Program-made: the position numbers and the translations under genes
The notes under the pieces: model-generated
Database searches by the model: none
The model's input: the letters and a program-made list of their open reading frames with translations, nothing else
What the model was told of the DNA's origin: nothing
Shown here: piece after piece, positions 16,878-26,391 of the stretch
How the letters are laid out: the number at the start of each line of letters is the position of its first letter
How positions within the stretch are numbered: position 1 is the stretch's first letter
Assembly: GCF_000262465.1 (NCBI RefSeq)
Contig: NZ_CM001489.1
Location: forward strand, 2,166,597 to 2,230,596
DNA: 64,000 nucleotides
Source of the DNA: Frankia sp. QA3
GTDB lineage: Bacteria > Actinomycetota > Actinomycetes > Frankiales > Frankiaceae
Reading direction: 5' to 3'

Positions 16878-17366
16878 CTATCGGCGCTCGAACACCCAGG
16901 CCGCGGCCAGCGCGGCGCCGACCACGAGGCCGACGAGCAGGATCCCGCCGAGCACGAAGAACCCGACCGCCTTGATCAGGGCGATGGCGATGGGCAGCCC
17001 GGCGGCGAGCAGGAACAGTCCTCGTGTGCGCACAGGGGTGTTCGCGACCGCGTACAGCTTGCGCGGCCCGCTGATGCGGGAGACGTTGAGCTCGTCGGAC
17101 ACCGACGGCATGAGCCGGATCGTCGTCCAGGTCAGCGCGACGAAGGCGACCGTCAGCACGAGGGCGTAGAGGAAGCCGAAGGCGCGCCCGAAGGCGTCGA
17201 ACGACGCCCCGGCGGCGATCACCGTGATCACCAGCGGGATGTACCACGAGGTGGTGCGGTCCTGGCGCGCCTGGCCGGCCAGACGGCGTGCCTGGGCGAA
17301 CCGCTCGCCGCGCCGGCCCGCCCCCCGATTCCCACCTGACGACTCGCCGTAATACCCGTCCGCCAT
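16878..17366 (-). CDS. Small integral membrane protein, function unknown
   Basis: The 162-residue protein from ATG 17366 has four hydrophobic segments: WYIPLVITVIAAGASFDAFG, FLYALVLTVAFVALTW, LFLLAAGLPIAIALI and VLGGILLVGLVVGAALAAAW. A short Gly/Ser and basic N-terminus precedes them. I recognise no family. The frame extends further upstream, but the start at 17366 is the most protein-like. Confidence 0.65.
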   Translation of the reverse strand: MADGYYGESSGGNRGAGRRGERFAQARRLAGQARQDRTTSWYIPLVITVIAAGASFDAFGRAFGFLYALVLTVAFVALTWTTIRLMPSVSDELNVSRISGPRKLYAVANTPVRTRGLFLLAAGLPIAIALIKAVGFFVLGGILLVGLVVGAALAAAWVFERR

Positions 17367-17655
17367 GAGCGCTCGACTCCCCTCCACGGTGAGTACCGCC
17401 ATGCCCCGCTCCGTGCATGGGCATGGCACTGCACCCCCCGTTATTTTCCCCCACTGCAGCGGCCCGAGGTATGTGATTTCAGGGGAAGACCACAACCTGA
17501 TGGCCCTGAGGTGGCGGCGGGCGGGGGCGGCGAACCCGGCCGGGGGAAGGACCGGCCCCGGCCAGGACTGTTCGGGCCCGACGCGCCGGCGGTCCGGCGT
17601 CAGGCACCCCGAGGATCGTCGGGCTCGCGGGAGATGCGGTCGCTAACGTTGCGGT

Positions 17656-17919
17656 ATGTGTCGCAACATCACCGAGCTGCGGGGACTCGAACCGCCGGCG
17701 ACCGCCGACGAGGTGGAGGCCGCCGCCCGCCAGTTCGTCCGGAAGATCAGCGGCCTGCGCCGCCCGTCAGCCGCGGCGGACGCCGCCTTCGAAACCGCCG
17801 TCGCCGAGGTCGCGGGCTCGGTGAACCGGCTGCTCGAGGCGCTTCCGGCGCGTCGCCAGCCGCCCTCGACGGTGCCACCGCTGCGGCGCCCGGACGTACG
17901 CGCCAGGCTGGGTCGCTGA
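17656..17919 (+). CDS. DUF2277 family protein
   Basis: The 87-residue protein begins MCRNITELRGLEPPATADEV and continues ARQFVRKISGLRRPS, a close match to the short DUF2277 family (MCRNI...EPPAT..E...A...YVRK.SG). Function is unknown. The family length is usually 80-95 residues, so it looks complete. It is monocistronic. Confidence 0.88.
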   Translation: MCRNITELRGLEPPATADEVEAAARQFVRKISGLRRPSAAADAAFETAVAEVAGSVNRLLEALPARRQPPSTVPPLRRPDVRARLGR

Positions 17920-18095
17920 CCACCCCCGCCGGCCAACCGGCGATCGCCTGCTGACCGCCGTCCGGCGCGGTCACCGCGGGGATCCACCGCGCGCCGAGAC
18001 GTGCCGCGACGGCTGATTCCCGCCCCGTCCCGACGGCACCGAACGCTGACTCGCGCCGGGTGCGTGGGGCCGGCTGGCGGCTTGGTAGCCAGCGG

Positions 18096-18278
18096 CTAGC
18101 GGCGCTGGGCGTCGGTCCGGGAACGGCGGCGGCGGCTGCCGGAGTCGACGAGCCGATCCGGCGCCTTACCCGCGAGCGCATCGGCGCGGTCGGAAGCCAC
18201 GCTGTCGGCGATCAGTTCCCGCGTCCGGTCCCGGTCCTGGTCGTCAAGGCCGTGCAACAAGCTGTCGAACATGGTCAC
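18096..18278 (-). CDS. Small acidic/basic protein, function unknown
   Basis: From a GTG at 18278 with AGGTGGAG 7 nt upstream, the frame encodes about 60 residues, reading MFDSLLHGLDDQDRDRTREL near the start and ending in a basic tail. Good initiation signals and codon bias support expression. No family is recognised. It is divergent from the EAL gene. Confidence 0.45.
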   Translation of the reverse strand: MTMFDSLLHGLDDQDRDRTRELIADSVASDRADALAGKAPDRLVDSGSRRRRSRTDAQRR

Positions 18279-18500
18279 GTGGTCACTCCACCTGGTAGCT
18301 CTGCGGCGTGGTAAGCCCTCGACACCCCCCCTTCCCGCCCTCGCGTGCATAAAGCACCGAATTTGCTCCAATCCTGCGGCGGACCACGCACAGGCCCATG
18401 AGCTGGGCATTTACCCGCGCCCAGGGTCGCGGTGGCGGCCGGCGCGCGTGTGCGCGGACGCGGTCGCGGGAACAGACACCTCGCGGGGAGGTGAGGGCGG

Positions 18501-19718
18501 ATGACGGTAGGCGCGGCCTCGTTGCTCGGGCCGACAGCCGAGGTTCCCACGCCGTCGGCGGCGGTGGTCGAGCTGCTCGGTGTGCTGCGCCGGCGCCTGA
18601 ACATGGATGCGGCCTGGCTCGGCCGGATCGAGGGCGACATGCTCGTCGTCCAGGTCCTCAGCGGCGACGGCGCATCCTTCCACATCACGCAGGGCTCCAC
18701 CGTGCGGCGACAGACCGGCCTGTACGCCCAGGTCCTCAGCGGGCAGCTGCCATCGCTCATCCCCGACACCCTCGCCGACCCCCGCACCGCCGACTCCCCC
18801 GTCGTACGCGAGCTGGACATCCGCTCCTACGCCGCCGTGCCGGTCGTGGACGGCGAGCACGCGATCTACGGTCTGCTCGGTTGCCTCGCCCACCGGCCCC
18901 ACCACGAGCTGCGCGAACGAGACGCCCGCTTCCTGCACATGCTCGCCGAGATCCTGCGCGACTCCGTGACCGACCTGCACCGGATGTGGGAGGCGCGCAG
19001 CCAGGTCTGGCTGGACGTCAGCCGCCTGATCGACGCCGGTGGCCCGGCGCTCGCCTTCCAGCCGGTGTTCGACCTGGAACGGGCGCGGATCATCGGGGTG
19101 GAGGCGTTGTCCCGGTTTCCGGACGCATCCCGCAGCACGTCGCAGTGGTTCGCGGCGGCCGGCGCGGTCGGGCTGACCGTCGAGCTGGAGCTCGCCGCGG
19201 TGCGCCGCGCGCTGGGCGTGCTCCCCCAGATCCCCGCGCACGTCGGCCTCGCCGTCAACGCCTCGGCGACCACCCTGTCGGCCGGCCTGGTGGAGATGAT
19301 CACTGGGACCGACGCGGAGCGCCTCCTGGTCGAGATCACCGAGCACGAGCGGATCGCCGACGTCCCCGAGGTCACCCGCGACCTGGACCGGCTGCGCCGG
19401 CTGGGGGTCCGCTTCGCCGCCGACGACGTCGGCGCCGGCTACGCCGGGCTGGAGCAGCTCGTCCGACTACGCCCGGAGATCATCAAGATGGACTGCAGCC
19501 TGACCCAGGGCATCGACGCCGATCCGGCGCGGCGCGCGGTCGCGACGGCGCTCGTGCACGTCGCCGAGGAGATCGGCGGCGGCGTGGTCGCCGAGGGGAT
19601 CGAGACGACGGGCGAGCTGCTCACCACCCGCGAGACCGGGATCCCCTACGGCCAGGGCTTTCTGCTCGGCTCCCCCACCCCCGTGCTGCGGGAGGCCTGC
19701 GTCGCGGCCGGCGAGTGA
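18501..19718 (+). CDS. GAF-EAL domain protein (c-di-GMP phosphodiesterase-like)
   Basis: The 405-residue protein starts at ATG 18501 behind GGGGAGGTGAGGG. Residues about 20-165 form a GAF-like sensor and 172-400 an EAL domain. Catalytic elements are present: EALSRF, NASA, the Glu in EITE, DDVGAGYAGLEQL, IIKMD, AEGIET and GQGFLLG, so c-di-GMP hydrolysis is plausible. The stop lies inside the convergent MMPL gene, overlapping by 73 bp. No GGDEF partner is visible in the window. Confidence 0.9.
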   Translation: MTVGAASLLGPTAEVPTPSAAVVELLGVLRRRLNMDAAWLGRIEGDMLVVQVLSGDGASFHITQGSTVRRQTGLYAQVLSGQLPSLIPDTLADPRTADSPVVRELDIRSYAAVPVVDGEHAIYGLLGCLAHRPHHELRERDARFLHMLAEILRDSVTDLHRMWEARSQVWLDVSRLIDAGGPALAFQPVFDLERARIIGVEALSRFPDASRSTSQWFAAAGAVGLTVELELAAVRRALGVLPQIPAHVGLAVNASATTLSAGLVEMITGTDAERLLVEITEHERIADVPEVTRDLDRLRRLGVRFAADDVGAGYAGLEQLVRLRPEIIKMDCSLTQGIDADPARRAVATALVHVAEEIGGGVVAEGIETTGELLTTRETGIPYGQGFLLGSPTPVLREACVAAGE

Positions 19719-21991
19719 GCACCGCCCGCGGCACGCGGAGCGCCGGGTGGACGCCTTCCGGCGGCCGGGATGTCCAGGCGGAGCAGGCCGGCGGGCCCCA
19801 TCGACATCGGCACGCCGGCCGGCAGCAGGCGGCGGCGCGGGCCGCGGCGGGGCGCGGCGGTGGGGTTGGGAGGCGGCGGGTCACCGCCGCGGCGGTGATC
19901 CAGGCCGACGAGGTGGATGAGCGCGGGCAGCAGCACCACCCGCAGCACGAGCGCGTCGAGGATCACACCGACGGACAGCCCGACGCCGAGCAGCTTCATC
20001 ATCCGCACCTGCTGCGTCGTGAGCGCCACGAACACCGCAACCATGATCATGCTGATCGTGATGACGACACCACCGACGTCCGCATGCCGGCTGCTGATCG
20101 CGGCCTGGGGATCCGGGGCGTCCGCGGAGCCTCGCAACCGGCTCAGCAGCGTCAGGTGCATGCCGATCGACAGCCCGAACACGATGATGAGGATGAGGCC
20201 GAGGATGAACGGCTCGATCGGGCCGGTGCGCACGCCGAGCCCGGAGGCCAGCCATCCGTTGCAGAAGACCGAGGTGATGACGCCCAGGGTCGCCGCGAGG
20301 GCGAGCATGCTGGCCGCGGTGATCGCCAGGCTGTGCCGCACCGAGCGCAGGCCGAGCAGGACCGCGAGCCCGAGCACACCCAGTTCCAGGAGCAGGAAGG
20401 CGGGCAGCACGCGGGCGAAGCGGTCCGACATGTCCTCGAAGATCGCCGTCTGGCCGCCGACGTACACCTCCAGGGAGGTGTACGCGATCGCCGCCGGCAC
20501 CGTGGAGCTGCGCAGCCGGTGCACGAGGTCGCTGGCCGCCGCCGACCGGGGCGGGTCGCTCGGCATCACCTGGATCAGGGCGCTCGCCGTCGGGGCGTTC
20601 TGCAGGACGAGGAAGGCTCTCGTCACCCCGGGGGTGTGGTTGAGCGCCTCCAGCAGGTGGGGCAGCGCGGCGGGCTGGTCGGGAGACACGCCCGTGGCGA
20701 CGACGATCAGCTGCCCGTTGAGCCCGGGGAAGTACTCCTCGCTGATCAGGTCGTAGGCACGCCGGCTCGTCGTCGACGTCGGGTCGACGCCGTTGTCGGT
20801 GCCGCCGAGGCGCAGCCCGACCACCGGCAGCGCCAGGGCGGTGAGCAGCAGGACCGCGGCGCCGGCCAGCACCTGGGGATGGCGGCCGACGATCCCCGCC
20901 CACCAGACTCGCAGACCCGGCCGCACCGGCAGGCCGGTTCCGGTGGCGAGCAGGTAGGTCCGCTCGGCCCAGACCAGCAGGCCACTCCCGCAGATCCGCA
21001 GCAGCGCGGGGAGCAGGGTGGCGACGACGAGGATGCTCACGGCGGCGGCGGTGAACCCGGCCAGGGCGAGGCCGTCGAACACCCTCAGCCGCAGCGCACT
21101 GGTGCCGAGCATGACCACGGCGAGCCCGAGGCTGCCCGCGAGTGTCGCCCGGCCGGGATGGCGCATCGCCGCGCGCGCCGCGTCCTCGGGCTTCAGCCCC
21201 TGACGCAGGCCGCTCTGGCAGCGGTTGACGATGACGAGGGCGGACCCGAGACTCAGGCCGAAGGCGAGCACCAGCGCCAGCAACGGCGCGAGCTGCATGA
21301 CGTTCGCCTGACGGGACAGCAGAGTCACGCCGGCCAGGGCCCCCGCCGTCGTCGCCCCGGCGGTGACGGCGCAGATGGTGACGGCAGCCGGCGATCGCAC
21401 CGCCAGGCAGAGAATGATCAGCGCCACCCCGATGCCGAGTGCGATCGGCCAGGGCGAGATCGTCCCCTGCACGACCACGGTGGTGGCGGGCCCGGTGACC
21501 TCGACCTGGAGATCGGGCCCGTCGTAGTCGCGGGCGGTGGCGATCAACGCGCGCATCGCGGGGAGGTCGGGAGAGGTCGGCGAGCCCTTCATGAGCACGG
21601 AGACGATTGCCGTGTGTCCGTCCGCGCTCAGGGGGCTGCCGCCGAGCGGCACGGCGCCGAGCGGGCTGTAGGGGTCGAACACGCCGCCGACGCCGGGAAG
21701 CTTGCCGATCTGCTCGATCATCGTGGCGACCCGCGCCCGCACCTCGGGTGCCTGCACGTCGCCCGCACGGGCGCGCACGACGATCATCTCCAGGTCCGGC
21801 AGTTTCCGGTCGGGCATGATGCTGGCCACCAGATCCATCGCCTGTTGCGATTCGGCGCCGGTAACGCCGAGATCCTGGCTGAACCGGGCACCTTTCTGCT
21901 GGGCGACGCCCGTTGCGGCGATCAGCGATATCAGCCACACCGCGACGACCAGCCATCGGTACCGCTGGCACCAGCGGACCAGTAGCGTCAC
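19646..21991 (-). CDS. MMPL/RND-family membrane transporter
   Basis: The 781-residue protein has the two-repeat MMPL layout: a first transmembrane helix (WLVVAVWLISLIAATGVA), an extracytoplasmic domain with GVTGAESQQAMDL, a helix cluster around 180-330, a second extracytoplasmic domain and a second cluster around 560-715. LILIIVFGLSIGMHLTLLSR matches the functionally important region (usually GxxxDY), but here the Asp-Tyr pair is replaced by Gly-Met-His. The last 60 residues are Pro/Arg-rich. MMPL proteins export lipids or hydrophobic compounds. No biosynthetic partner is adjacent. Confidence 0.88.
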   Translation of the reverse strand: MTLLVRWCQRYRWLVVAVWLISLIAATGVAQQKGARFSQDLGVTGAESQQAMDLVASIMPDRKLPDLEMIVVRARAGDVQAPEVRARVATMIEQIGKLPGVGGVFDPYSPLGAVPLGGSPLSADGHTAIVSVLMKGSPTSPDLPAMRALIATARDYDGPDLQVEVTGPATTVVVQGTISPWPIALGIGVALIILCLAVRSPAAVTICAVTAGATTAGALAGVTLLSRQANVMQLAPLLALVLAFGLSLGSALVIVNRCQSGLRQGLKPEDAARAAMRHPGRATLAGSLGLAVVMLGTSALRLRVFDGLALAGFTAAAVSILVVATLLPALLRICGSGLLVWAERTYLLATGTGLPVRPGLRVWWAGIVGRHPQVLAGAAVLLLTALALPVVGLRLGGTDNGVDPTSTTSRRAYDLISEEYFPGLNGQLIVVATGVSPDQPAALPHLLEALNHTPGVTRAFLVLQNAPTASALIQVMPSDPPRSAAASDLVHRLRSSTVPAAIAYTSLEVYVGGQTAIFEDMSDRFARVLPAFLLLELGVLGLAVLLGLRSVRHSLAITAASMLALAATLGVITSVFCNGWLASGLGVRTGPIEPFILGLILIIVFGLSIGMHLTLLSRLRGSADAPDPQAAISSRHADVGGVVITISMIMVAVFVALTTQQVRMMKLLGVGLSVGVILDALVLRVVLLPALIHLVGLDHRRGGDPPPPNPTAAPRRGPRRRLLPAGVPMSMGPAGLLRLDIPAAGRRPPGAPRAAGGAHSPAATQASRSTGVGEPSRKPWP

Positions 21992-22621
21992 GGCACACTC
22001 CTCGGCAGGGACCGCTCTATGGCCCTTTTAGGTTGATTGTCGGATTCGTATGCGGGGTCAATCTGGCCCACGGACATGCATGGCGTCAACGTGAACCGGA
22101 TCTGCAACGGCGAGATGGGCACTCCGGTGGGGTGCCGGCTACGTGTCCGGGGGATCACAGCACGTCCGGGTGAACCGGCCGCGCTCACGCCGACCGGCAC
22201 GGGCACCCGCGCGCAGGCAGGCGACACCCGGCCACGCGGCGCCGGAACGGACGCCCGGCCCCCACACACGCACCACCGGAGCGGGCGCGTCACGCCCATC
22301 TCTGCGCGGTGCCGGAACGGACGCGCGACACCATGCATGCGCTGCATCGAGGCCGGGGCGCGCGACACCATGCATGCGGCGGCGGGCGGGCGGGGCCGCG
22401 GCCGCGGGGCGGCGGCGCCCATCGCCCGACAATCCGACATCACGCCGGATGACCTTCTCCCACCGAAAATAGGAAGTGTACAGAGCACGTTGACAACAAG
22501 CTTTCCCGACGCGGCTTCCGCACCCATTTTCTCACCATCTTCACTACGTACGGCCAACCGGCATACCGCGATCGGTCGGCCACTCGCCCCGGCCCTGGTG
22601 GCGAAAGGAAATCCGATCCCC
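21992..22621. other. Long intergenic region, G/C-rich, with a 20-bp direct repeat
   Basis: No convincing gene. It holds two exact copies of CGCGCGACACCATGCATGCG at 22322-22341 and 22359-22378, and TTGACA at 22489-22494 upstream of the P450 remnant, which could be a leftover -35 element. Reading frames here have no family features. Confidence 0.5.
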
Positions 22622-23698
22622 ATGCCGATCACCGAAGCCGTGCAGCACGATCAGGAAATTCCTTCTCCCCGTTTCCCGAAACGTTCTCGCCGCGTTCGTC
22701 CGAAGTCCTGGCGAAATTCGCGCGGAAAGCGTCCGCCGTCCGTGTGCGTTTCGGTCCCGGTCAGCTCCCGATCTGGCTGATCGTCTGTTATGCGCCGGCC
22801 CGGGCGCTGCTCGCCGATCCCCGCTTCTCCCGCCCAGGACGCTGGACTTCTCCCTGCCTCTGACGGCCGGCCAGACGCCCGATCCGAACTCCCTGCCCTG
22901 GCTCGACCCCCGGAGCGCACCCGGATCCGGCGCATGGTCAACGCGGGTTTCGCGCACCGGCGGATCGAGCGGATGCGGCGCTGGATCGCGGCGACGGCCC
23001 GGACCCGGATCGACGCGATGACGGCCCAGGGCGCGCCTGGCGACATCCGCGGGTCGCCGTCCACCTCCCGATCGAGGTGATCTGCCAGCTGCTCGGCGTC
23101 CCCGGCCTCGACCGGGAGAAGGTCCGGACCTGGAGTGAGTCGCTGTTCCGGTTCCATCTGGGCCCGCAGCAGGCCGCCGCCGGGCTCGGCGCGCTGTACG
23201 GGTACATGAGCGAGCTGGTGCGTGCGCGCAAGGCCGCGCCGGTGACGCCGGTAGCCCGGAGGGTCTGCTTGCCGTCCTCATCGCCGCGGCCGACGACGAC
23301 AACGGCAAGCTCACCGAGACCGAGCTGCACTCACTCGCGATGACGCTGCTCATCGGCGGGTTCGAGACCACCGGCGGCGTCATCACAAACGTCGTCACGA
23401 CGCTGCTCATCCAGCGGTGGCACTGGAAGGCTCTCGTCGCCGACCCGAGCGGCATGCCCAACGCCGTCAAGGAGCTCCTGCGCTACCACCCGCTGTCGAT
23501 GACCTTCCCAACCCGACCCTCGGCGCCGGGGCACACCACCGCATCGGCGCGCACCTCGCCCGGGTCGAGCTGACCGAGGTGCTCACGGCGCTGATCGAGA
23601 AAGTGTCCGGGCTGCGGCCCACGGTGGCGCCCACCGAGCTGCGCTACGCGCTCAGGGCTCCGATCGGCCGAGCGGAGACGCCGCCCGTCGTCTGGTGA
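22622..23698 (+). pseudogene. Cytochrome P450 pseudogene
   Basis: Fragments in several plus-strand frames read in order as an actinobacterial CYP: YAPARALLADPRFSR, RRMVNAGFAHRRIERMR, EVICQLLGVPGLDREKV, the I-helix LLIGGFETTGGVITNVV, then LLRYHPLSM. Roughly 60 codons, including the C-terminal side of the ExxR region, are deleted before NPTLGAGAHHRIGAHLARVE. In that heme loop the invariant Cys is Arg (CGC), so even a repaired protein would lack the thiolate ligand. At least three frame changes occur. This is a genuine relic rather than a sequencing artefact. Confidence 0.9.
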
Positions 23699-23774
23699 CG
23701 CTCCGCAGCGGGGTCGCGCCGCCGGGATCGATGCGCCGTCACAGCCCTGCCCACCTGGCCCACCCCGCCGCCGG

Positions 23775-23965
23775 ACACAGCCGACATCTGACCCTCTGCC
23801 TGGTGCCCCCGACATGTGACCCTCTCTCGGGTGCACCCGACTTCGGCCCTACGTCGAGCGCAGCAGGCGCCCGACCCCCCGGCCGGTGCAGACGGCATCT
23901 GGCCCCCCTGCGGGCGCAGCAGGCGCCCGACCTACTCGGTAGCAGCCGGCCATCTGACCCCAGCG
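23775..23965. repeat. Degenerate tandem repeat, about seven 26-29 bp units
   Basis: On the minus strand, units begin with variants of GGGTCAGATGTCGG followed by TGCACC-like sequence; the best copies share GGTCGGGCGCCTGCTGCGC. There are no unique spacers, so it is not a CRISPR array. It lies between the P450 relic and an inverted-repeat element. Confidence 0.55.
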
Positions 23966-23982
23966 GGCGCCGTCGATGCTTT

Positions 23983-24574
23983 ACCGATCTTTGATTCGCC
24001 GGGTCGGGTGGATCGCTGGTGGCCGGGGTGTGTGGGGTCTGGTCGTGCTGGCTGTGCGGGGGTGGGTGTGCGGTCTCGGGGTGTGGCTGTCGCCGCGTCG
24101 GTGAGGAACGCAGGTGGTGTCTGGCTGCCAGGTGTCTGGGGTGGTGGGCCACGACGACGCGGTGGTGACGGGGTGGTGGGAGGGTGATGGCCGTGGTCGG
24201 GAAAGTGTCGGTGGTGGAGGGGAGCCTGCCCGGGTCCGATGATCCACGACACCCCCGGCCCAGTGATCACGATGGTTGGCCTTGCGGCAACTCCGACGGC
24301 TGTGTCTACCGCGGTCCCGGTAGCCGGCACGTCCCTGGCGGAGGGGAAGGTGGATACCGCCCGGCAGTGCCGGCCACCACCCACACCGTGGAACGGCTCC
24401 CCGCGATCCGGGCAGCGTGCGCCACGGGCACCCCGTCCTACGCCACGGTCCCTGCGGCCACCCGAGTCACCGAGACCGCCCCACATCGAGAAAGATCAAC
24501 ACCCGCCGCCACCGGGACCGACCCGGGAACCATCAACAGGAACCATCAACCGACACCACACATTAAAGATCAGT
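23983..24574. mobile_element. 592-bp element bounded by imperfect terminal inverted repeats
   Basis: The left end (23983-24011, ACCGATCTTTGATTCGCCGG...) and the complement of the right end (24546-24574, ACTGATCTTTAATGTGTGGT...) match at 20 of 29 positions, including the block GATCTTT. The inside is strongly strand-asymmetric, G/T-rich on the plus strand at the left, and has only low-complexity frames with no transposase. This suggests a MITE-like non-autonomous element or a gutted IS. No clear target duplication is seen. Its right end supplies the stop codon of the neighbouring methyltransferase. Confidence 0.5.
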
Positions 24575-25313
24575 AGTCCAGTCGGGCCGGCGGTTGCCTG
24601 CGGACTCCATAGACGGACACGTGGTTGCGGCTCGTCGCCGTGAACGGCTCGCGTTCCCAGCCGCCCCAACGGTCGAGCAGTCGCAGGCCGGCGATGCGTG
24701 CCATCAGGTCGAGCTCACTCGGCCAGGCATAGCGGGTGACGATCGGAAGGAGTTGCAGCCCCTGGCTGGTGAGCACCACGTGGCTCTCGTCGAGCCGCTG
24801 CGCCACCGGATCATGGCGGCCGACGTCTAGGCGCACCTCGTCGGTAGCGATGCGCTCCGCGTCGACGTACTGGTCGTCCCGGAGCCGGAACAGGAAGGCC
24901 GGGACGAGCGCCTCCACCACGAACACCCCGTCCGGCGTGAGGTGCCTGGCCACGTTCTCGAAGCATCGGACCTGGTCGTCCTGCGTCAGGAGGTTGAACA
25001 GCGTGTTGTAGACAAGGAAGACCAACCGGTATTTTCCCTCCAGCGGGACGTCGGCGAAATCGCCCATCGTCACGGATATGGCCTCTCCGCCTGGTTTGGC
25101 GCGCAGCTTCGCGACCATAGCGGGCGACTGATCGATACCGTCGACCCGGATGCCGCTGGCCGCGAGTGGGATTCCGATCCGGCCGGTGCCGATGGCGAGT
25201 TCGAGGGCCGGCCCGCCCCGGGCGAGCTCGTGCAGGAATGCAACGGTCTGCGCCTCGTCGCCTCGGACGACGGTGTCGTAGTCGTCCGCCGCCTCGGCGC
25301 CGAAGCTGTCCAT
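24570..25313 (-). CDS. Class I SAM-dependent methyltransferase
   Basis: From ATG 25313 the protein has 247 residues. LELAIGTGRIGIPLAASGIR is the SAM-binding motif I, followed by VDGIDQSPAMVAKL (motif with the acidic residue that binds the ribose), MGDFADV and LVFLVYNTLFNLLTQDDQ (motif IV). A GTG at 25352 would add 13 residues. The last codons and stop fall in the inverted repeat of the adjacent element, so the C-terminus may be recent. Substrate unknown. Confidence 0.85.
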   Translation of the reverse strand: MDSFGAEAADDYDTVVRGDEAQTVAFLHELARGGPALELAIGTGRIGIPLAASGIRVDGIDQSPAMVAKLRAKPGGEAISVTMGDFADVPLEGKYRLVFLVYNTLFNLLTQDDQVRCFENVARHLTPDGVFVVEALVPAFLFRLRDDQYVDAERIATDEVRLDVGRHDPVAQRLDESHVVLTSQGLQLLPIVTRYAWPSELDLMARIAGLRLLDRWGGWEREPFTATSRNHVSVYGVRRQPPARLDY

Positions 25314-25352
25314 CGGATGATAGTCGCGCACATCATCAGTCAAGCCATGCAC

Positions 25353-25673
25353 ATCCCCGTAGGCAACGGGTTTTCCCGACCCGGGAGACAACGCCGAAGC
25401 GGTGACCAACGATCTCCATGAGACAACTCGCTGGCCGCACGTCGCACCCCCGCGGCACCGACACTCGCCTCCGATTAATTCAGCCGCTCCGCCGCGGCGA
25501 AAGAATCGCCCAACCCTCCACCGATCGGAGTCACCTGTCCACCTCATCAGGTACATCGGGATGGTTAGGTGCGTTGGGATTCGAGACCGAGGGCGCCGCC
25601 GACCCGGAGGGATGACCGGCTGGTCGCCCCTCGCCCGGTCGCCCCTCGCCGGTGGTCCCTCGCAGGTGGTCCC
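25353..25673. other. Intergenic stretch without recognised content
   Basis: About 320 bp between the methyltransferase start and the ferritin-like gene stop. It includes a locally A/T-richer patch (GATTAATTCAG at 25472-25482) that may be promoter material. No gene or strong hairpin was recognised. Confidence 0.4.
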
Positions 25674-26372
25674 TCAGCCGGGGGTGACGGCGTTGCGGAC
25701 CTTGTCCACGATCTGCTCGGCCGCCTCTCCGATCTTGCGGACCATGGGGTGCTTGGCCTGGGCCACGGCCATCGTCCGCAGCGTGTCGGTGGCCCAGTCG
25801 GCGTGCCGGCGCGCCGGCGGGAGCAGGGCGCCGGTCGAGGCCGTCATCTCCTGCTTCGCCTGGCCGTCGTCGGCCTCCTCTGCGAACGCGGCGAGCAGTG
25901 TCGCCTGGGCGACGCACTGGTTCGCCGCCGCCAGGTACGCCTGCACCTCGGCCTGTTCGAAGGTCAGCGGATCGGCGGAACCGGACAGCAGAAGAGCCTC
26001 GGTCACCTTGTCGTCGAGCGCCTCGGTGGCCCGGCCGGCGGGGCTTGCGTACTGGGGGTTGCCGCCCAGGGCCTCGATCAGGCGCTCCCACTCCCCCACG
26101 GCCTCATAGGTCTCGCCCTCCAGCTCGGCGTAGCGGTTGCGCAGCCCCGGGTTGTCGGTGCGCGTGTGCAGCGTGCGCAGCAGGTTGAGCCCCATCCGCT
26201 CGTGGGCGATGAAGGCCGAGAACTGGTCGGCGAGGAACGGGCCGTCGAGCCCGCTGTCCGCGGCGAAGTCGCGGAGCTGGTCGTCCTGCACCAGACGGTC
26301 CGCCGGGACGGTGATCATCGGTCCGGGTTTGATCGTGGCACCGGTTTCCGGGCGTACTGCGGTCGTGACCAT
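25674..26372 (-). CDS. Ferritin-like superfamily protein, 232 residues
   Basis: ATG 26372 follows GAGGAGG by 8 nt. The sequence is mostly helical with Glu/His-rich helices: FSAFIAHERMGLNLLRTL, YAELEGETYEAVGEWERLIE, FEQAEVQAYLAAANQCVA and PPARRHADWATDTL. That resembles four-helix ferritin-like proteins, with candidate ligands in the HERM and ELEGE stretches. Exact family is not recognised. It starts 19 bp after the stop of the 404-residue protein upstream, so the two are very likely co-transcribed and may act together. Confidence 0.7.
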   Translation of the reverse strand: MVTTAVRPETGATIKPGPMITVPADRLVQDDQLRDFAADSGLDGPFLADQFSAFIAHERMGLNLLRTLHTRTDNPGLRNRYAELEGETYEAVGEWERLIEALGGNPQYASPAGRATEALDDKVTEALLLSGSADPLTFEQAEVQAYLAAANQCVAQATLLAAFAEEADDGQAKQEMTASTGALLPPARRHADWATDTLRTMAVAQAKHPMVRKIGEAAEQIVDKVRNAVTPG

Positions 26373-26391
26373 GACGCATACCTCCTCGGTC

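Noticed and set aside
18398..21985. A 1195-codon plus-strand frame through the EAL and MMPL genes
   Set aside because: Shadow frame, Arg/Gly/Asp-rich without domains; the true genes are in other frames.
22037..22780. A plus-strand frame of 247 codons before the P450 relic
   Set aside because: Low-complexity, crosses the 20-bp direct repeats and runs into the relic; no family features.
23775..23965. Possible CRISPR array
   Set aside because: Units are contiguous and degenerate, with no unique spacers of constant length and no cas genes.
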